From NCBI GenBank assembly GCA_946624935.1, contig CAMOSN010000003.1:21125-85124 (forward strand): a DNA stretch of 64,000 nucleotides, read 5' to 3'. The notes under the pieces were generated by a model that was not told the DNA's origin, ran no database searches, and saw only the letters and a program-made list of their open reading frames with translations. This document shows, in pieces, positions 9,063-20,500 of this stretch; within the stretch, counting starts at the first letter, position 1; each line of letters begins with the position of its first letter. A program made the translations under genes and the position numbers. Source of the DNA: an uncultured Lachnospiraceae bacterium. Its GTDB lineage: Bacteria > Bacillota > Clostridia > Lachnospirales > Lachnospiraceae.

Positions 9063-9220
9063 CGCCATGGGGACAGGTTCCTTGGCTCAGCAGCGCCACG
9101 GGGACAGGTCCCTTGGCTCAATGGCTCGGCAGCTCCATGGGGGCGGGTCCCCTGGCTCAGTGGCTCGGCAGTTCCATGGGGACGGTTCCCCTGGCCCGGC
9201 CTGTCCCCGATGTTCCCAGG
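9063..9220. repeat. Array of about 4 units of a ggggacaggt(t/c)cc-type repeat (variant B), overlapping the 3' end of the RNase G gene
   Basis: gccatggggacaggttccttggctcagca / gccacggggacaggtcccttggctca / ccatgggggcgggtcccctggctcagtggctcggcagt / ccatggggacggttcccctggcc. Confidence 0.85.
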
Positions 9221-10932
9221 GGATTTTCAATCTTCCTGCGGGTGAATTCCACGAGCCCAAGGCGGGTGAAATCAGGGCGTGAGCATCCCGCGGGGTCACT
9301 CTCCAGTGCCCTGGCAAGGCACTCGAGCACCTGTGCGCGGCTGCTCTCCTCCTGCATATTGATGAAGTCGGCGATGATGATGCCGCCCAGGCTGCGGATC
9401 CGCACCTGTCTTGCGATTTCCTGCGCAGCCTCAAGGTTTGTGCGCAGATATTGCTGTTCTTTGGACAGCTTCCGGTCCGCAGAGCTGCCTTTTCCGCTGT
9501 TGACGTCGATGCTGACCAGCGCTTCGGTCTGCTCGATCACCAGAAAGCCGCCGCTTCTCAGCCATACCTTTTTCGCGAGCGCCTTTTCCAGCCTTGAGTC
9601 CAGGCTGAAAAGTGCGCGCAGGCTGATCATGGGGTCGTGGTGGCAGGAAAGCATCGGTTTTAGCTGCGGCAGGTTTTCCTCCAGATATTCCCCGGCTGTT
9701 TCGAAGAGTGCCTCCTCGGTCACGATCTTCCCGATTCTTTCAGCACGAAGTGCCCGAAGACGTTCCAGCCATACAGCGTGCGACGTGCGCAGCGGGCATG
9801 GTACCTGCTGGTGCTCTGCTCTGCGGCACATCGACACAAGTGCTTCCCGCAGATTCATGATCTCCGTCAGAACCTCATCCTCCCCCGCTGCCGCTGCATT
9901 CGTGCGGATAACAATGTGAAGAGAGCGCTCCTTCCTGCCTGCGGTCTGCCCGGAGCTCATGCACTCTTCCGCATGCTCCTGCTGTACGCTGTTCATGACC
10001 TCTCCGGCCTGCCCCCTCTGTTCAGTACGCATGTGCTTTCCGGCCTGCTCCCTCTGTTCAGTACGCATGTGTTCTTCGACTTGCTCCTGCTGTGCAGTAC
10101 ACATGTGCTCTCTGACCAGATTCCTCAGGTGCGCGCGCACCTCGGAGTCGAGCTTTCTCGAAACCGAGATTTCGCAACACGCTTCCCAACTGCAGCTGCC
10201 GCTGCTGTTCCCGCGGGGGGGCCCGTCGATGTTCCCGTCGAAGCTCCCACCGTCGTTTCCGTCGCTGTTCCCGCCGTTGTTCCCGTCGCTGTTCCCGCCG
10301 TTGTTCCCGTCGCTGTTCCCGCCGTTGTTCCCGTCGAAGCTCTCACCGTCGTTTCCGCCGCTGCTTCCATCGCTATGCCCGCGGCTGTCACATTTCTGCC
10401 CACCGTCAGGTGCTTCGCTCTTCTGCCCGGAGAATCCCACGACGGCATAGCTGCCGGCGATTTCGACCTGTCCGGAGAAGACCGGACGTTTGGGCGGCGC
10501 GACCGGCTTGATCAGCTGCACGATCAGCTCATCGTCCGGACGGATCTCATTTTTTCGAGACCGGTGCAGGAATACGGCATTCCTGCAGGTATCCAGTTGA
10601 AGGTATCCGATTTTCCCGGCGGCATAGCGGATAAACGCTGCACCGAGTGAAGGCATCACCTTCTCCACACGTGCCGCGTACACATCCCCGACGCTTTCCC
10701 CGGACTGGCGCAGAGCGTCTGCATGGATCTGCCAGGTTTCCCCTGCAGCGTTAATCAGGAAGGACAGTACCTGTCCTTCCTGAAGTGTCATGACATACGT
10801 ATCTTTCTGATCAGAGGGAAGTCTCTCAGGGGAGGTAAGCTTCCCGGACAGGGAAACGTTCTGTGGCGTGCTGTTTTTCTGCGGACACGGACAGAATGTT
10901 TCGCCTGTTGTCATCATTTTTTCATTATCCAT
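9157..10932 (-). CDS. rng: Ribonuclease E/G family protein with two repeat-bearing insertions
   Basis: ALVSIDVNSGKGSSADRKLSKEQQYLRTNLEAAQEIARQVRIRSLGGIIIADFINMQ catalytic core; N-terminal S1-like segment. Confidence 0.9.
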   Translation of the reverse strand: MDNEKMMTTGETFCPCPQKNSTPQNVSLSGKLTSPERLPSDQKDTYVMTLQEGQVLSFLINAAGETWQIHADALRQSGESVGDVYAARVEKVMPSLGAAFIRYAAGKIGYLQLDTCRNAVFLHRSRKNEIRPDDELIVQLIKPVAPPKRPVFSGQVEIAGSYAVVGFSGQKSEAPDGGQKCDSRGHSDGSSGGNDGESFDGNNGGNSDGNNGGNSDGNNGGNSDGNDGGSFDGNIDGPPRGNSSGSCSWEACCEISVSRKLDSEVRAHLRNLVREHMCTAQQEQVEEHMRTEQREQAGKHMRTEQRGQAGEVMNSVQQEHAEECMSSGQTAGRKERSLHIVIRTNAAAAGEDEVLTEIMNLREALVSMCRRAEHQQVPCPLRTSHAVWLERLRALRAERIGKIVTEEALFETAGEYLEENLPQLKPMLSCHHDPMISLRALFSLDSRLEKALAKKVWLRSGGFLVIEQTEALVSIDVNSGKGSSADRKLSKEQQYLRTNLEAAQEIARQVRIRSLGGIIIADFINMQEESSRAQVLECLARALESDPAGCSRPDFTRLGLVEFTRRKIENPLGTSGTGRARGTVPMELPSH

Positions 10933-10967
10933 CCGGATATTTTCTCCATCTGCTGTATTTCTACTGC

Positions 10968-11095
10968 AGTTTATGCTTTTCGCAGTATGTGCTTTTCGCA
11001 GCTGGCACCATTCGTAGTTGCGCTATTCGCAGTTGCACCTTATTCGCAGTTGCATCCATTCGCAGCTGGCACCATTCGCAGTTACACCATTTACA
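10968..11095. repeat. Imperfect tandem repeat (ttcgcagttgcacca-like, 16-20 bp, about 6-7 units) upstream of rng
   Basis: cttttcgcagctggcaccattcgtagttgcgctattcgcagttgcaccttattcgcagttgcatccattcgcagctggcaccattcgcagtt. Confidence 0.85.
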
Positions 11096-11124
11096 GGCTG
11101 CTCCAGCTTCGTACATGCTCAGCC

Positions 11125-12054
11125 CTACATTGCGCCAAGCGAACACAGCGTTCCGTCCTGCATGGTTGCGTAAAGCTCCAGTCGTGTAACTGTGACGGCA
11201 AACGGATCCTTCTCATATCCGACAAAGTCGTAGAAGGCATCGATGACCTGTTCCGGCTTGAGGTTGGCTGCGCTGCCGGTGGCAAGTCGCATGTAGATCA
11301 CCGGGAACGGAGTGGCTGCATGAATCTGCAGGTCTCTGGCGGCGCTTTCAGCAGAAAGCTCAAAGGGAGCGTCCAATGCGATCCTCATGATCATGGGACG
11401 GATATCGGCTTCCTTCGTTCCTTTTTTGGTTTCCTTCTGTATCAGGATGGATGGCTGCGCCAGGAAGCGGTCCCAAAGCTGCTGCCATGCTTCGGTACAC
11501 TCCTGCGTTTCCGCATTTGCCGCCTTCTTCGGCGCGTGCCCTTCGCGCACACGCACTGCATAGTCAGCAGCTGTCACCAGGGACATGGCCTTGCTGGCTC
11601 TCCCATCAGGAATGGGCCGCATGTCCAGAAATTCAATTCCTTCGACGCTTGCTGCATTCATCCGTTTCAGCATTTCCCGCACGAAAGCGGCATCTGCTGC
11701 ATCGATATCCTTCATAATGCCGGTACCATTCTGCTCATTTTCCTGCGGCTTACTCTGCAGCGTCTCCTGCTTCTCTGCCTGCGGCTTCCCCTGCAGCGTC
11801 TCCTGGTTCTCTGCCTGCGGCTTCCCCTGGGCAGAACCCTGTACATTCAGCTGAATATCGGCATATTCGCTCATTCCTTCCGCGCCCAATCCCAGCGGCG
11901 CCGCGAACGAAAGGATCATGTGCGGGCTCATTCCTTCCGAGAAGGCAATGTCGATATCGGCTCTGCGGAAGACCTTCTGGAAGAAGCGCATGACATCCAG
12001 GTGCCCGATGAATTTCATGACCCCGTATTTGGCAAATTTAATGCGCATTTTCAT
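11125..12054 (-). CDS. TIGR03936-type radical-SAM-associated protein (DUF2344)
   Basis: MKMRIKFAKYGVMKFIGHLDVMRFFQKVFRRADIDIAFSEGMSPHMILSFAAPLGLG; adjacent to and overlapping a B12-radical SAM gene. Confidence 0.88.
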   Translation of the reverse strand: MKMRIKFAKYGVMKFIGHLDVMRFFQKVFRRADIDIAFSEGMSPHMILSFAAPLGLGAEGMSEYADIQLNVQGSAQGKPQAENQETLQGKPQAEKQETLQSKPQENEQNGTGIMKDIDAADAAFVREMLKRMNAASVEGIEFLDMRPIPDGRASKAMSLVTAADYAVRVREGHAPKKAANAETQECTEAWQQLWDRFLAQPSILIQKETKKGTKEADIRPMIMRIALDAPFELSAESAARDLQIHAATPFPVIYMRLATGSAANLKPEQVIDAFYDFVGYEKDPFAVTVTRLELYATMQDGTLCSLGAM

Positions 12055-13906
12055 AGCACACACCTCCTCCGAACGTTTTCGCACCGCAGCCGGAGCAGCC
12101 CGCGCGGCAGTTCGGCGTTGTCTTTGCCTCATGTGCACGGTTCCACTCCCGGCGCAGAAACGCTTTTGTCACGCCGATGTCAATGAAATCCCATGGGAAG
12201 ATCTCCTCCTCGTCCCGCTCGCGAAGGGTGTAGAAGTCCATGTCGATCCCGGTGTTTTCAAAGGCCTGCAGCCAACGGCTGTAATCCCAGAACTCGGTCC
12301 AGGCATCATAAAGTGCGCCAAGGCGATAGGCCTCCTCCAGGACCGCCGCGCATTTGCGGTCGCCCCGGGCGAAGAAGCCTTCGAGCACGGTTTCATCTGC
12401 CTGATGATACATATAGCGGATGCTCTTGCGATTGAGCATTTGCTGCACCTCGGCATTGACCGTACGGGCATCCTCCAGATACTCTTCCGGCCGGAACATT
12501 TTTTCCCACTGAAACGGTGTAAAGGGCTTGGGCACGAAGAAGGACGTGCTCACGGTCACCTGACACTTGCCCACACGCTTTTCCTTCGGCACCTCATCGT
12601 AATAAGCCGCGGCGATCTCATTCGCCAGATGCGCGATGGCTTTGCGGTCCTCCTCCTGTTCGGAGGGCAGGCCGAGCATAAAATAAAGCTTCACCTTGCT
12701 CCAGCCGCCGCGGAAGGCTTCGCGGGCGCCGTGCAGGATCACCTCCTCGGTGAGTCCCTTATTGATCACGTCACGCATACGCTGCGATCCGGCTTCGGGG
12801 GCGAAGGTCAGGCTGCTCTTGCGCACATCCTGCACCCTGCTCATTACATCCAGCGAGAATGCGTCGATTCGCAGGGACGGCAGCTGGATGTTGATGTTCT
12901 GCCCGGCGTACTGATCGATCAGATAATTCACGATCTCCCCGATTCCGGAATAGTCGCTGGAGGAGAGGGAGCTCAGGGAGATTTCATCCTGCCCAGTGCG
13001 CTCGATCATCTCGTCGGCATACTGTTTCAGCGTTTCCACACTGCGTTCACGAACCGGACGGTAGAGCATGCCGGCCTGGCAGAAGCGGCAGCCGCGGATG
13101 CAGCCGCGCTGAATCTCCAGCGTCACCCGGTCCTGTGTCACCTTGATGAACGGCACCAGCGGCGAGGTGGGATAGGTCGTGTGGTCAAGATCCATCACGA
13201 TCTGCTTGCGCACCTTTGCAGGCACATCTGCGTATTTCGGTGTGAAGGACGCGATCGTCCCATCCTCTTTGTATGTGACATCATACATTGCCGGAACATA
13301 GATCCCCTCGATGGAGGCAGCCGCGCGCAGGAACTGCATGCGGGAAGCCCCCTCCCGCTTCATCTTTTTATAAAGATCCAGAAGGGCTCCGTACACCGTC
13401 TCCCCCTCGCCGATATAAAACAGATCGAAGAACGGCGCCAGAGGCTCGGGATTGTAGGTGCAGGGGCCGCCGCCGATCACGATCGGATCGTCCTCCCCGC
13501 GCTCCTGTGCATGCAGTGCGATCCCGGACAGGTCCAGGATCTGCAGGATGTTGGTATAGCACATCTCGTACTGGATCGTGATCCCCAGGAAATCAAATTC
13601 CTTCACCGGATCCTGGGATTCCAGCGCAAACAGCGGAATATGGTCCCTGCGCATGATCCGGTCCAGATCCACCCACGGGGAATACACACGCTCACACCAG
13701 GTATCCTCCCTCCGGTTGAACATGTCATAAAGAATCTGGATGCCCAGATGTGACATTCCGATCTCATAAACATCCGGGAAACACATTGCAAAACGCACCT
13801 CCACCTCGGAGGCGTTCTTCATCACGGCACCCGGCTCCCCGCCGATATACCGCGCCGGCTTCTCCACCGACAGTAAAATCTCATCACTAAGCGCAAGCTT
13901 CCGCAT
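12038..13906 (-). CDS. TIGR03960-type B12-binding/radical SAM protein
   Basis: VTLEIQRGCIRGCRFCQAGMLYRPVRERS (CxxxCxxC radical SAM motif); C-terminal NCRAGCSGCGAKTFGGGVCYE; start at 13906. Confidence 0.9.
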   Translation of the reverse strand: MRKLALSDEILLSVEKPARYIGGEPGAVMKNASEVEVRFAMCFPDVYEIGMSHLGIQILYDMFNRREDTWCERVYSPWVDLDRIMRRDHIPLFALESQDPVKEFDFLGITIQYEMCYTNILQILDLSGIALHAQERGEDDPIVIGGGPCTYNPEPLAPFFDLFYIGEGETVYGALLDLYKKMKREGASRMQFLRAAASIEGIYVPAMYDVTYKEDGTIASFTPKYADVPAKVRKQIVMDLDHTTYPTSPLVPFIKVTQDRVTLEIQRGCIRGCRFCQAGMLYRPVRERSVETLKQYADEMIERTGQDEISLSSLSSSDYSGIGEIVNYLIDQYAGQNINIQLPSLRIDAFSLDVMSRVQDVRKSSLTFAPEAGSQRMRDVINKGLTEEVILHGAREAFRGGWSKVKLYFMLGLPSEQEEDRKAIAHLANEIAAAYYDEVPKEKRVGKCQVTVSTSFFVPKPFTPFQWEKMFRPEEYLEDARTVNAEVQQMLNRKSIRYMYHQADETVLEGFFARGDRKCAAVLEEAYRLGALYDAWTEFWDYSRWLQAFENTGIDMDFYTLRERDEEEIFPWDFIDIGVTKAFLRREWNRAHEAKTTPNCRAGCSGCGAKTFGGGVCYENAH

Positions 13907-13931
13907 TCGCACACTCCTGTTATATTCTTCC

Positions 13932-13958
13932 GGGCCATGGGGACAGGTCCGCCGGCTC
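13932..13958. repeat. Variant B REP-like copy
   Basis: gggccatggggacaggtccgccggctc. Confidence 0.6.
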
Positions 13959-14157
13959 TCGAACATGACTCCGGTACACTTGAAATGGAATAGTCGGCTT
14001 AATCCCGAGAAAGATTTTTTGGAGCACAGCCGAAAAATCAGACAGGGATTGTGACCGTTCATCAGGAGACAGTGTACGGAAAAACCTTCCGCAGAGCTCC
14101 TGCTGATTTTTAGTATTTTATGAAGATTCCCAGCAAGTGTCAACCCTCAAACAAGAG

Positions 14158-14190
14158 CAAACAGACGTCTCAATTTGAGACGTCTGTTTG
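14158..14190. repeat. Perfect palindrome, 16-bp arms with 1-nt centre
   Basis: caaacagacgtctcaa-t-ttgagacgtctgtttg. Confidence 0.95.
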
Positions 14191-14195
14191 AGGCA

Positions 14196-14231
14196 ACGGA
14201 AGGCCCTTTCGGGCCTCCGTGTTTTGTTTCA
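14196..14231. terminator. Hairpin with T-rich + strand tail; possible terminator
   Basis: acggaaggccctttcgggcctccgtgttttgttt. Confidence 0.55.
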
Positions 14232-14411
14232 GGTGCGCAGTTCGTCTACGTTGATCCCGAGTTTCTGCAGTGATGCGCCGATGCTCTGAAGTTTGTCATC
14301 GAGAACGCTGTAGATCCCATCTTCGGGCAGATCCTTGCGTAAGTACCAGAGATCCTTAAACATTTGTATTTTGCCGTTTATCTTCTCATCCTCTGTCATG
14401 GTTTCTCTCAT
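14229..14411 (-). CDS. Small 60-aa hypothetical protein
   Basis: MRETMTEDEKINGKIQMFKDLWYLRKDLPEDGIYSVLDDKLQSIGASLQKLGINVDELRT; strong RBS AAGGAGGTGATGAA. Confidence 0.6.
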   Translation of the reverse strand: MRETMTEDEKINGKIQMFKDLWYLRKDLPEDGIYSVLDDKLQSIGASLQKLGINVDELRT

Positions 14412-14513
14412 TTCATCACCTCCTTAAAGGAGAATATTTCACTTTTCTTCGCTTATGTCTATGTTCTATTTATATGTAACTAATTCATATGTGATGTCCA
14501 CAGCATGCTGCAT

Positions 14514-17500
14514 TTATTCTGCGGTGTTTTTCACTCTACGGTGCAGAAGAATCCCCAGGATGACGAGCAGGGACAGCAGTGCAGCTGTGACCGGGCCAAC
14601 GGGGTCGGTGTCGTCGCCGGTGCGGGGCGCGGTCTGGCCTGCGGAGGTGCCTCCGCCGGTTTTTCCGGTCTCGGGCTGTTTTTCTTTTTCACCTTCTCCA
14701 CTCTTTTTCTCGTCGTTTCCGTCCTTTTCTCCGGGCAGATCCTCCAGTGGCTTGTCCTTCATCTCGACCTTCTGGATCTCTCCGGTGTCCTTCACCTCGA
14801 AGGGAACCGTTTCGGCTACCTCATAGCCCTTCGGGGCGGTGATCTCGGTCAGGGTGTATTTTCCGACCGGAAGGCGCTCGATCATGTGCGGCTTTTTCGT
14901 GGTGGTCCATTTTTCGATGACCTTCCCTTTGCTGTCGCGCACCTCGAGCACGGCTCCGGGCACCGGCTTTCCGTTCGTCAGGTCGGTTTTGGAGATCTGC
15001 ACCTTCAGCGGGGCGTCATGCATTTCCACCTTTGTGACTTTGTAGTCGCCGCGGCTGCACTTTTTCACCTGGAACGTCACGCTCTCGGCGGTGGCGTATC
15101 CAGCCGGGGCTGTGACCTCCGTCAGGGTGTAGGTGCCGCTTTCCAGCTTCAGGGTGTGCGGCTTTTTGCCGGAGGTCCAGTGCTCGATGACCTTTCCTTT
15201 TTCATCCTTCAGGCTCATCTGGGCGCCGGGAAGCTCCTCGCCGCCTTTTCCGTTCACGATCGCTCGCTTGGAAATCTCTACCTCACGGAAGGGTGCGTCG
15301 TACATGGTCACTGATTGGATCTTTCCGGTATCCTTCACTTCGAAGGCAATGGTCTCGGCCGTTTCGTATCCATCCGGCGCCGTGATTTCCGTCAGCGTGT
15401 ACAGGCCCACCGGGATCCGCTCGATCTCATGGGGCTTCTTTCCCGAGATCCATTGATCGATCACATTTCCATCCGCATCCCGGATCTCCATCTTCGCCCC
15501 GGGAAGTTCCTCGCTGTTTCCACCTGCTACCAGGTCCTTTTTCGAGATGCGCAGCTGCGTCGGGGCATCCTCCATGATCATCTCCGTGTCGGTTCCGTCG
15601 TTCTTCACCTCAAAGGTAATGGAAGAGGCTGTCGCATATCCCGGCGCGGGAATGACTTCTGTAAGCACATAGGTATGGCCAGTAACCAGTCCGCTGACCG
15701 GATGCGGTGTCTTCGCGGAAACCCAGGTATCCACGGTCTCGCCGGTGTCTTTGATTGTCACCTGCAGAGAAGCCCCTTCGATCTCGGGGCCGCCGGCGAT
15801 CTCCGCCTTTGTCACCCGCACCTGCTTATCCTTCATGACGATCTTCTGGTCGGCAAAGTCATCGGCGGCGGTAAACTCAATCGTCTCGGAGGTACGCACA
15901 TATCCCTCAGGGGCGGTCTCCTCGGTGAGCAGATAGGTCTCTCCTACGCTCAGGCCGCTGACCGGATGCGGCGTGTCCCCGGACACCCAGTGATCGCACA
16001 CGGCTCCGGTCGTTTTTGCCGTCACAGTCAAAGTTGCACCGGGAAGCTCCCTTTCTCCGGTCACATCGCTCTTGGTGATCATCACCTGTTTGTTGATGAG
16101 CGTGATCGGATGATCATCGGCCGAGAGGTCCGTTGTGACGGTAAATTCCACCGGAGCTGCGAGCACATAGCCCTTCGGTGCCTTCGTCTCCACCAGCACA
16201 TATGTACGCCCGGTCTGCAGACCGTTCACCGGATGCACCTCGCCGCCGGATACCCAGCGGTCCACGCTCTTGCCGCTTTCCTTGTCCACGACCTCCAGAT
16301 GTGCACCTGCCAGCGCATGGATCCCGGAATCGGTTTTGAGCACCAGCTGCTGCTTGTCCACCAGCACGACCGTCTGATCGACACCATCATCTGTTACGGT
16401 GAAGTCGACACTCTGCGCGAGGACATACCCTTCTGCCGCGACGACCTCGGTGAGCCGGTAGCTGCTGCCGACGATCAGGCCCTCCACCTCATGCGGTTTT
16501 GTGGTGCTGACCCACTGATCCACCGGTGTGTCGGAAACATAACTTTCCCCGTCATGATCATGCAGCTCGTACACCGCCAGCGTGGCGCCGGGCACCTCCT
16601 GCCCCATCACGTCTGTCTTGCGCACGATCACCTTTTTATCCGTCATTTTTTCACTGCACAGTACATCCGTCGCCGTGACGGTAAACGGTATGTCGGTTGC
16701 TACGGTGTAGCCGGCCGCGGGGGCCTCCTCGTGCAGCACATAGCCGCCGGGCACAAGTCGGTTGATCCGGTGCGGTGTGACGGAGCTGGTCCATGCCTCC
16801 ACGATCTCGCCTGCGCTATTGCGCACCTGCATCGATGCGCCGGGAAGCTCAGTGCCGCCCATCGACTGTTTGGAGAAATTCCAGCGGGTGTAGGTGTTTT
16901 TCCAGGTGAGGGTCAGCTGCGCGCTGCCTTGCGAAGCTTCGGAATGGGCCGCATCCTGCCCGGATGTGCCGGCGCCTGCCTCGCTTCCGTCACCTGCTTC
17001 CGCGCAGCCTTCTCCTGCTCCGCTTCCGTCACCTGCTTCCACGCCGCCTTCTCCTGCTCCGCTTCCGTCACCTGCTTCCGCGCCGCCTTCTCCTGCGCCG
17101 CTTCCGCCACTTGCTTCCGTGCCGCTTTCTCCTGCGCCGCTCTCGCCTGCTCCGCTTCCGTCACCTGCTTCCGCGCCGCCTTCTCCTGCGCCGCTTCCGC
17201 CACCTGCTTCCGTGCCGCTTTCTCCTGCGCCGCTCTCGCCTGCTCCGCTTCCGCCACCTGCTTCCGCGCCGCCTTCTCCTGTGCCGCTCTCGCCTGCTCC
17301 GCTTCCGCCGCCTCCTGTAAGGTCCTCCAGGAGCTTGTCCCATTCGTCATCGTCCGCATCTTCGCCCCACGAATCATCTGTGCCTGAACGCAGTGCTTCC
17401 GCTCCAGCGGCCTGTGCCTCCTGCTCCTGATCATTCGCAGACGAGGATACGCCGCCATCCCGGATATATCCGTTTTCATCCACAATGAATGTGTGCACGG

Positions 17501-20500
17501 TCGGATCGAGCACATAGCCCGGCAGGGTTTCGATCTCCTCGATCTGATAGGTTCCCGAAGCCAGGCGCTCGATATGGATCTGTCCGCCGTTTTCGGTGGT
17601 GTAGGTCCCGCCGGTGCAGGTATCGCCATTGTCAAACCGGGCCGATGACGCATCTCCGACTCTTGTGATGCGGAAGGTGATCCCGTCCAGTGCCGGACCG
17701 TTTTCCTCCTCGCTCCAGCCTTCTCCCTGCTCCTGCTTTTCGACCTTGAACAGGGTGAAGGTCGTAGGCTCGTTCACGGCCTCTACAGCCGCTTTCACAA
17801 GGAGTCCGCCTTCCTCCAGCGTCTTTTCCGGGTCGAGTCCTCCGGCCTGCTCGGTGCCTACCCTGGAGTCATAGGTCAGTTCGAAGGGATAGCGGGTCTC
17901 ACCATCCAAAGCATACCCCTGCGGTGCTTTGGTCTCAACTGCATAATACTTGCCCAGATACAGCTTTTCGGAGCGTCCGACGCCCTTTCCGGCGTTTCCG
18001 ATGGTCACGCGTCCGGCAAGCTCGCCCTCCTTCAGCTGCAATGTTCCATCTCCGGTGCGGATATCCTCCGCCGCGTAGAGTGCAAATTCGGCGCCGTCCA
18101 ACGCCTGTCCGGTGCGGGCATCACTCTTGCGGATCTCCACCAGTCCCATGGCGGCGTGGTCTGAGAACCGGTGCGAGATCATGTTCTCCCAGCTGTTGCG
18201 GGAGGTTACCTTAAAGGAAATGTCCTCATTCCAGTAATACCCCTCCGGTGCTTTCACCTCATGGACATAGTAGGTCCCATAAGGCAGACGCTGGGGCAGA
18301 TACACGCCGCCGGTCTCGTCCGTCACGAAGGTGGACACCTTCTGATGTGTCTTCACATCATTCAGGGTCACCAGCTTTCCGCCTGCTGCCTTCGAAGCGC
18401 CACGATACAGCTCGAACTGCGTTCCGGCAAGCGGAATCACCTTCCCGGTCTCCTCGTCGATCTTAACGATCTGCAGGAATTCCTCCAGCGGAACATCGTT
18501 CAGGAAAATGCCGGAATACACTCTCCCGTCATACACTCCATTGGCTCCTGTTCCATCCACATAGAAGTCCTTGATCGGACTGATCCCTTCGGGGATCGTC
18601 TCCTCCACCTCATGCACTCGGTACACTCCGTAGGGGAGGCGGCCATGCGGGTAGTTCGTGCGATCCACCGTGGAAGCCCGGCCTTCGGCATCCGTGTAGA
18701 TCGTCACATAAGGCTGTGATCCGCCTGCGGCTGAGCTTCCTGCGCCTGAACCACCTGCAGACGAACTACCTGCGCCTGTACCGTCCGCGGACACCAGATA
18801 CAGTTCGAAGGCGATGCCCTCCAGCGGTTGAATGGCATCATCCAGATCTTCCCGCTCCTGGTAATCCTCGCTGAGGGGCGAAACCAGTTTGACCAGCTCC
18901 ACATCGAAGCGGATCACGTCATCGAGTACGCCGGCATCGGGCGTGTCCTTCTCCACATGTTCCTCTGCCGTCAGGTCGGTCATCTGCCCGTCTTCCCAAA
19001 TCGAAAACGTAATTATCAGATTGCGCCCGCGCAGATTGTAGCCTTCCGGCGCCCTTACCTCACGAATCCGGTAGGTGCCGTAGGGCAGAAGATCCTTCGG
19101 CGAGGTATAGGATGCATTGGCGTCGGTGACAAAGTTTTCAAGCGGAATCTTCGCGCCCGGGGCGATCGTGGTTCCATTCACAGATACCCCGTTTTTCGAT
19201 GCATTGTAAAGCTCAAACTGTGCTCCTGAGAGCTTTGCATCGCCCTGCGCACCGTTCTCTCCATATACATGATCTGCACGGAAGCCGCCGCCATCCGCAT
19301 GGAGCGGGCCGTCGCTGCCATTTCCCCGGAGCAGACCGCCGCCTGCTTCTTTGAGCTCCGGCTGCCCGCCAGAAGGGCATGATGAAAAGAACAGCTCCAG
19401 ATCCTGCTTCTCCAGGTGGAAGCCGCCGCGCCAGATCTTCTCGGTAAATTCATGAATCGTTTCTCCGGAGTAGTCGGCAAGGGAATCATCCTTCTCCGGA
19501 ATCGTGGCGGACAGCTGCTTCTCGCTGAGTGCATAGCCCTCCGGGGCTTTTTTCTCACGCACAAGATAGCTGCCGGACTGCAGCAGCGCACTCGTCCCGA
19601 TCCCGTCTGCGCCGACGGTGATCACGTCCACGACCTGTCCCTTCGCATACGCTTTGCTGCGATCCGCCTTCGTCGTGACCGAGTAGCTGTTATTGTTGAC
19701 TACTTCAAACTGTGCCCCGGCAAAGGAAGCGTCTCCCTGCGGGTTCTTTCCGGTCTGAGCATCGGTCTTCCGGATCCGGATCTTTCCATAGAAATAATCC
19801 TCTCCGATCACTTCCGAAACACCCGACTGTGTCAGACCATGCCAGGCATCCTTCGTAAAGCCGGAATAGGTGGTAACTGCCTTATCCCCGCTTTGCGTTA
19901 CACGGATCGTGATGATGTTCGGATTGATGTGCATTCCGGCGGGCGGGGCCGTCTCCGTGATCGTGTAGGTGCCCAGTGGATACACGACCTTGCCTTCGAG
20001 CCGGAAGGGCTCACCCGACACCGGGCTGGCCAGATCAAGGATGCTGCTGCCATCGCCCTTTCCGGAATCCTTTGTCACACAGCTCCATGTGCGCTTCGGT
20101 GTCCCGGACGCGGAGGCTGCGTCATAATAGCGAATCTCAAACCTTGCGCCGGCGCTGGAGCGGTTGGATGCGGACGTTCCAGCCTTATAGATCGTCAGAG
20201 TAAGATCGCCGTACAAGGGCTGATCCTGAATCGTCACACTGTCCGAATCCCCGGTGGGAACGTTGGTTACCGTGAAGATCTTCACGTTTTCCACGGTGTT
20301 TGTTTCGGTAACCTTCACATCCGGAATGTCCGATGCGGCCTCCAGTCCCTTCGGAACATTGGTCTCCTTCACGGAATAGGTTCCTTTCGGCACCTTCGTC
20401 ACACGCGATTCTCCGTCGGCGCCGATCGTCAGCTCAAACTTCTCCTTCGTTTCCTTATTCGTCAGCACGAAGACGATCCCCTTCGGGGAGATCTGCTTTC

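Noticed and set aside
10207-10405. CRISPR or non-coding repeat array
   Set aside because: 24-bp repeats are in frame within RNase G and encode Asn/Gly repeats.
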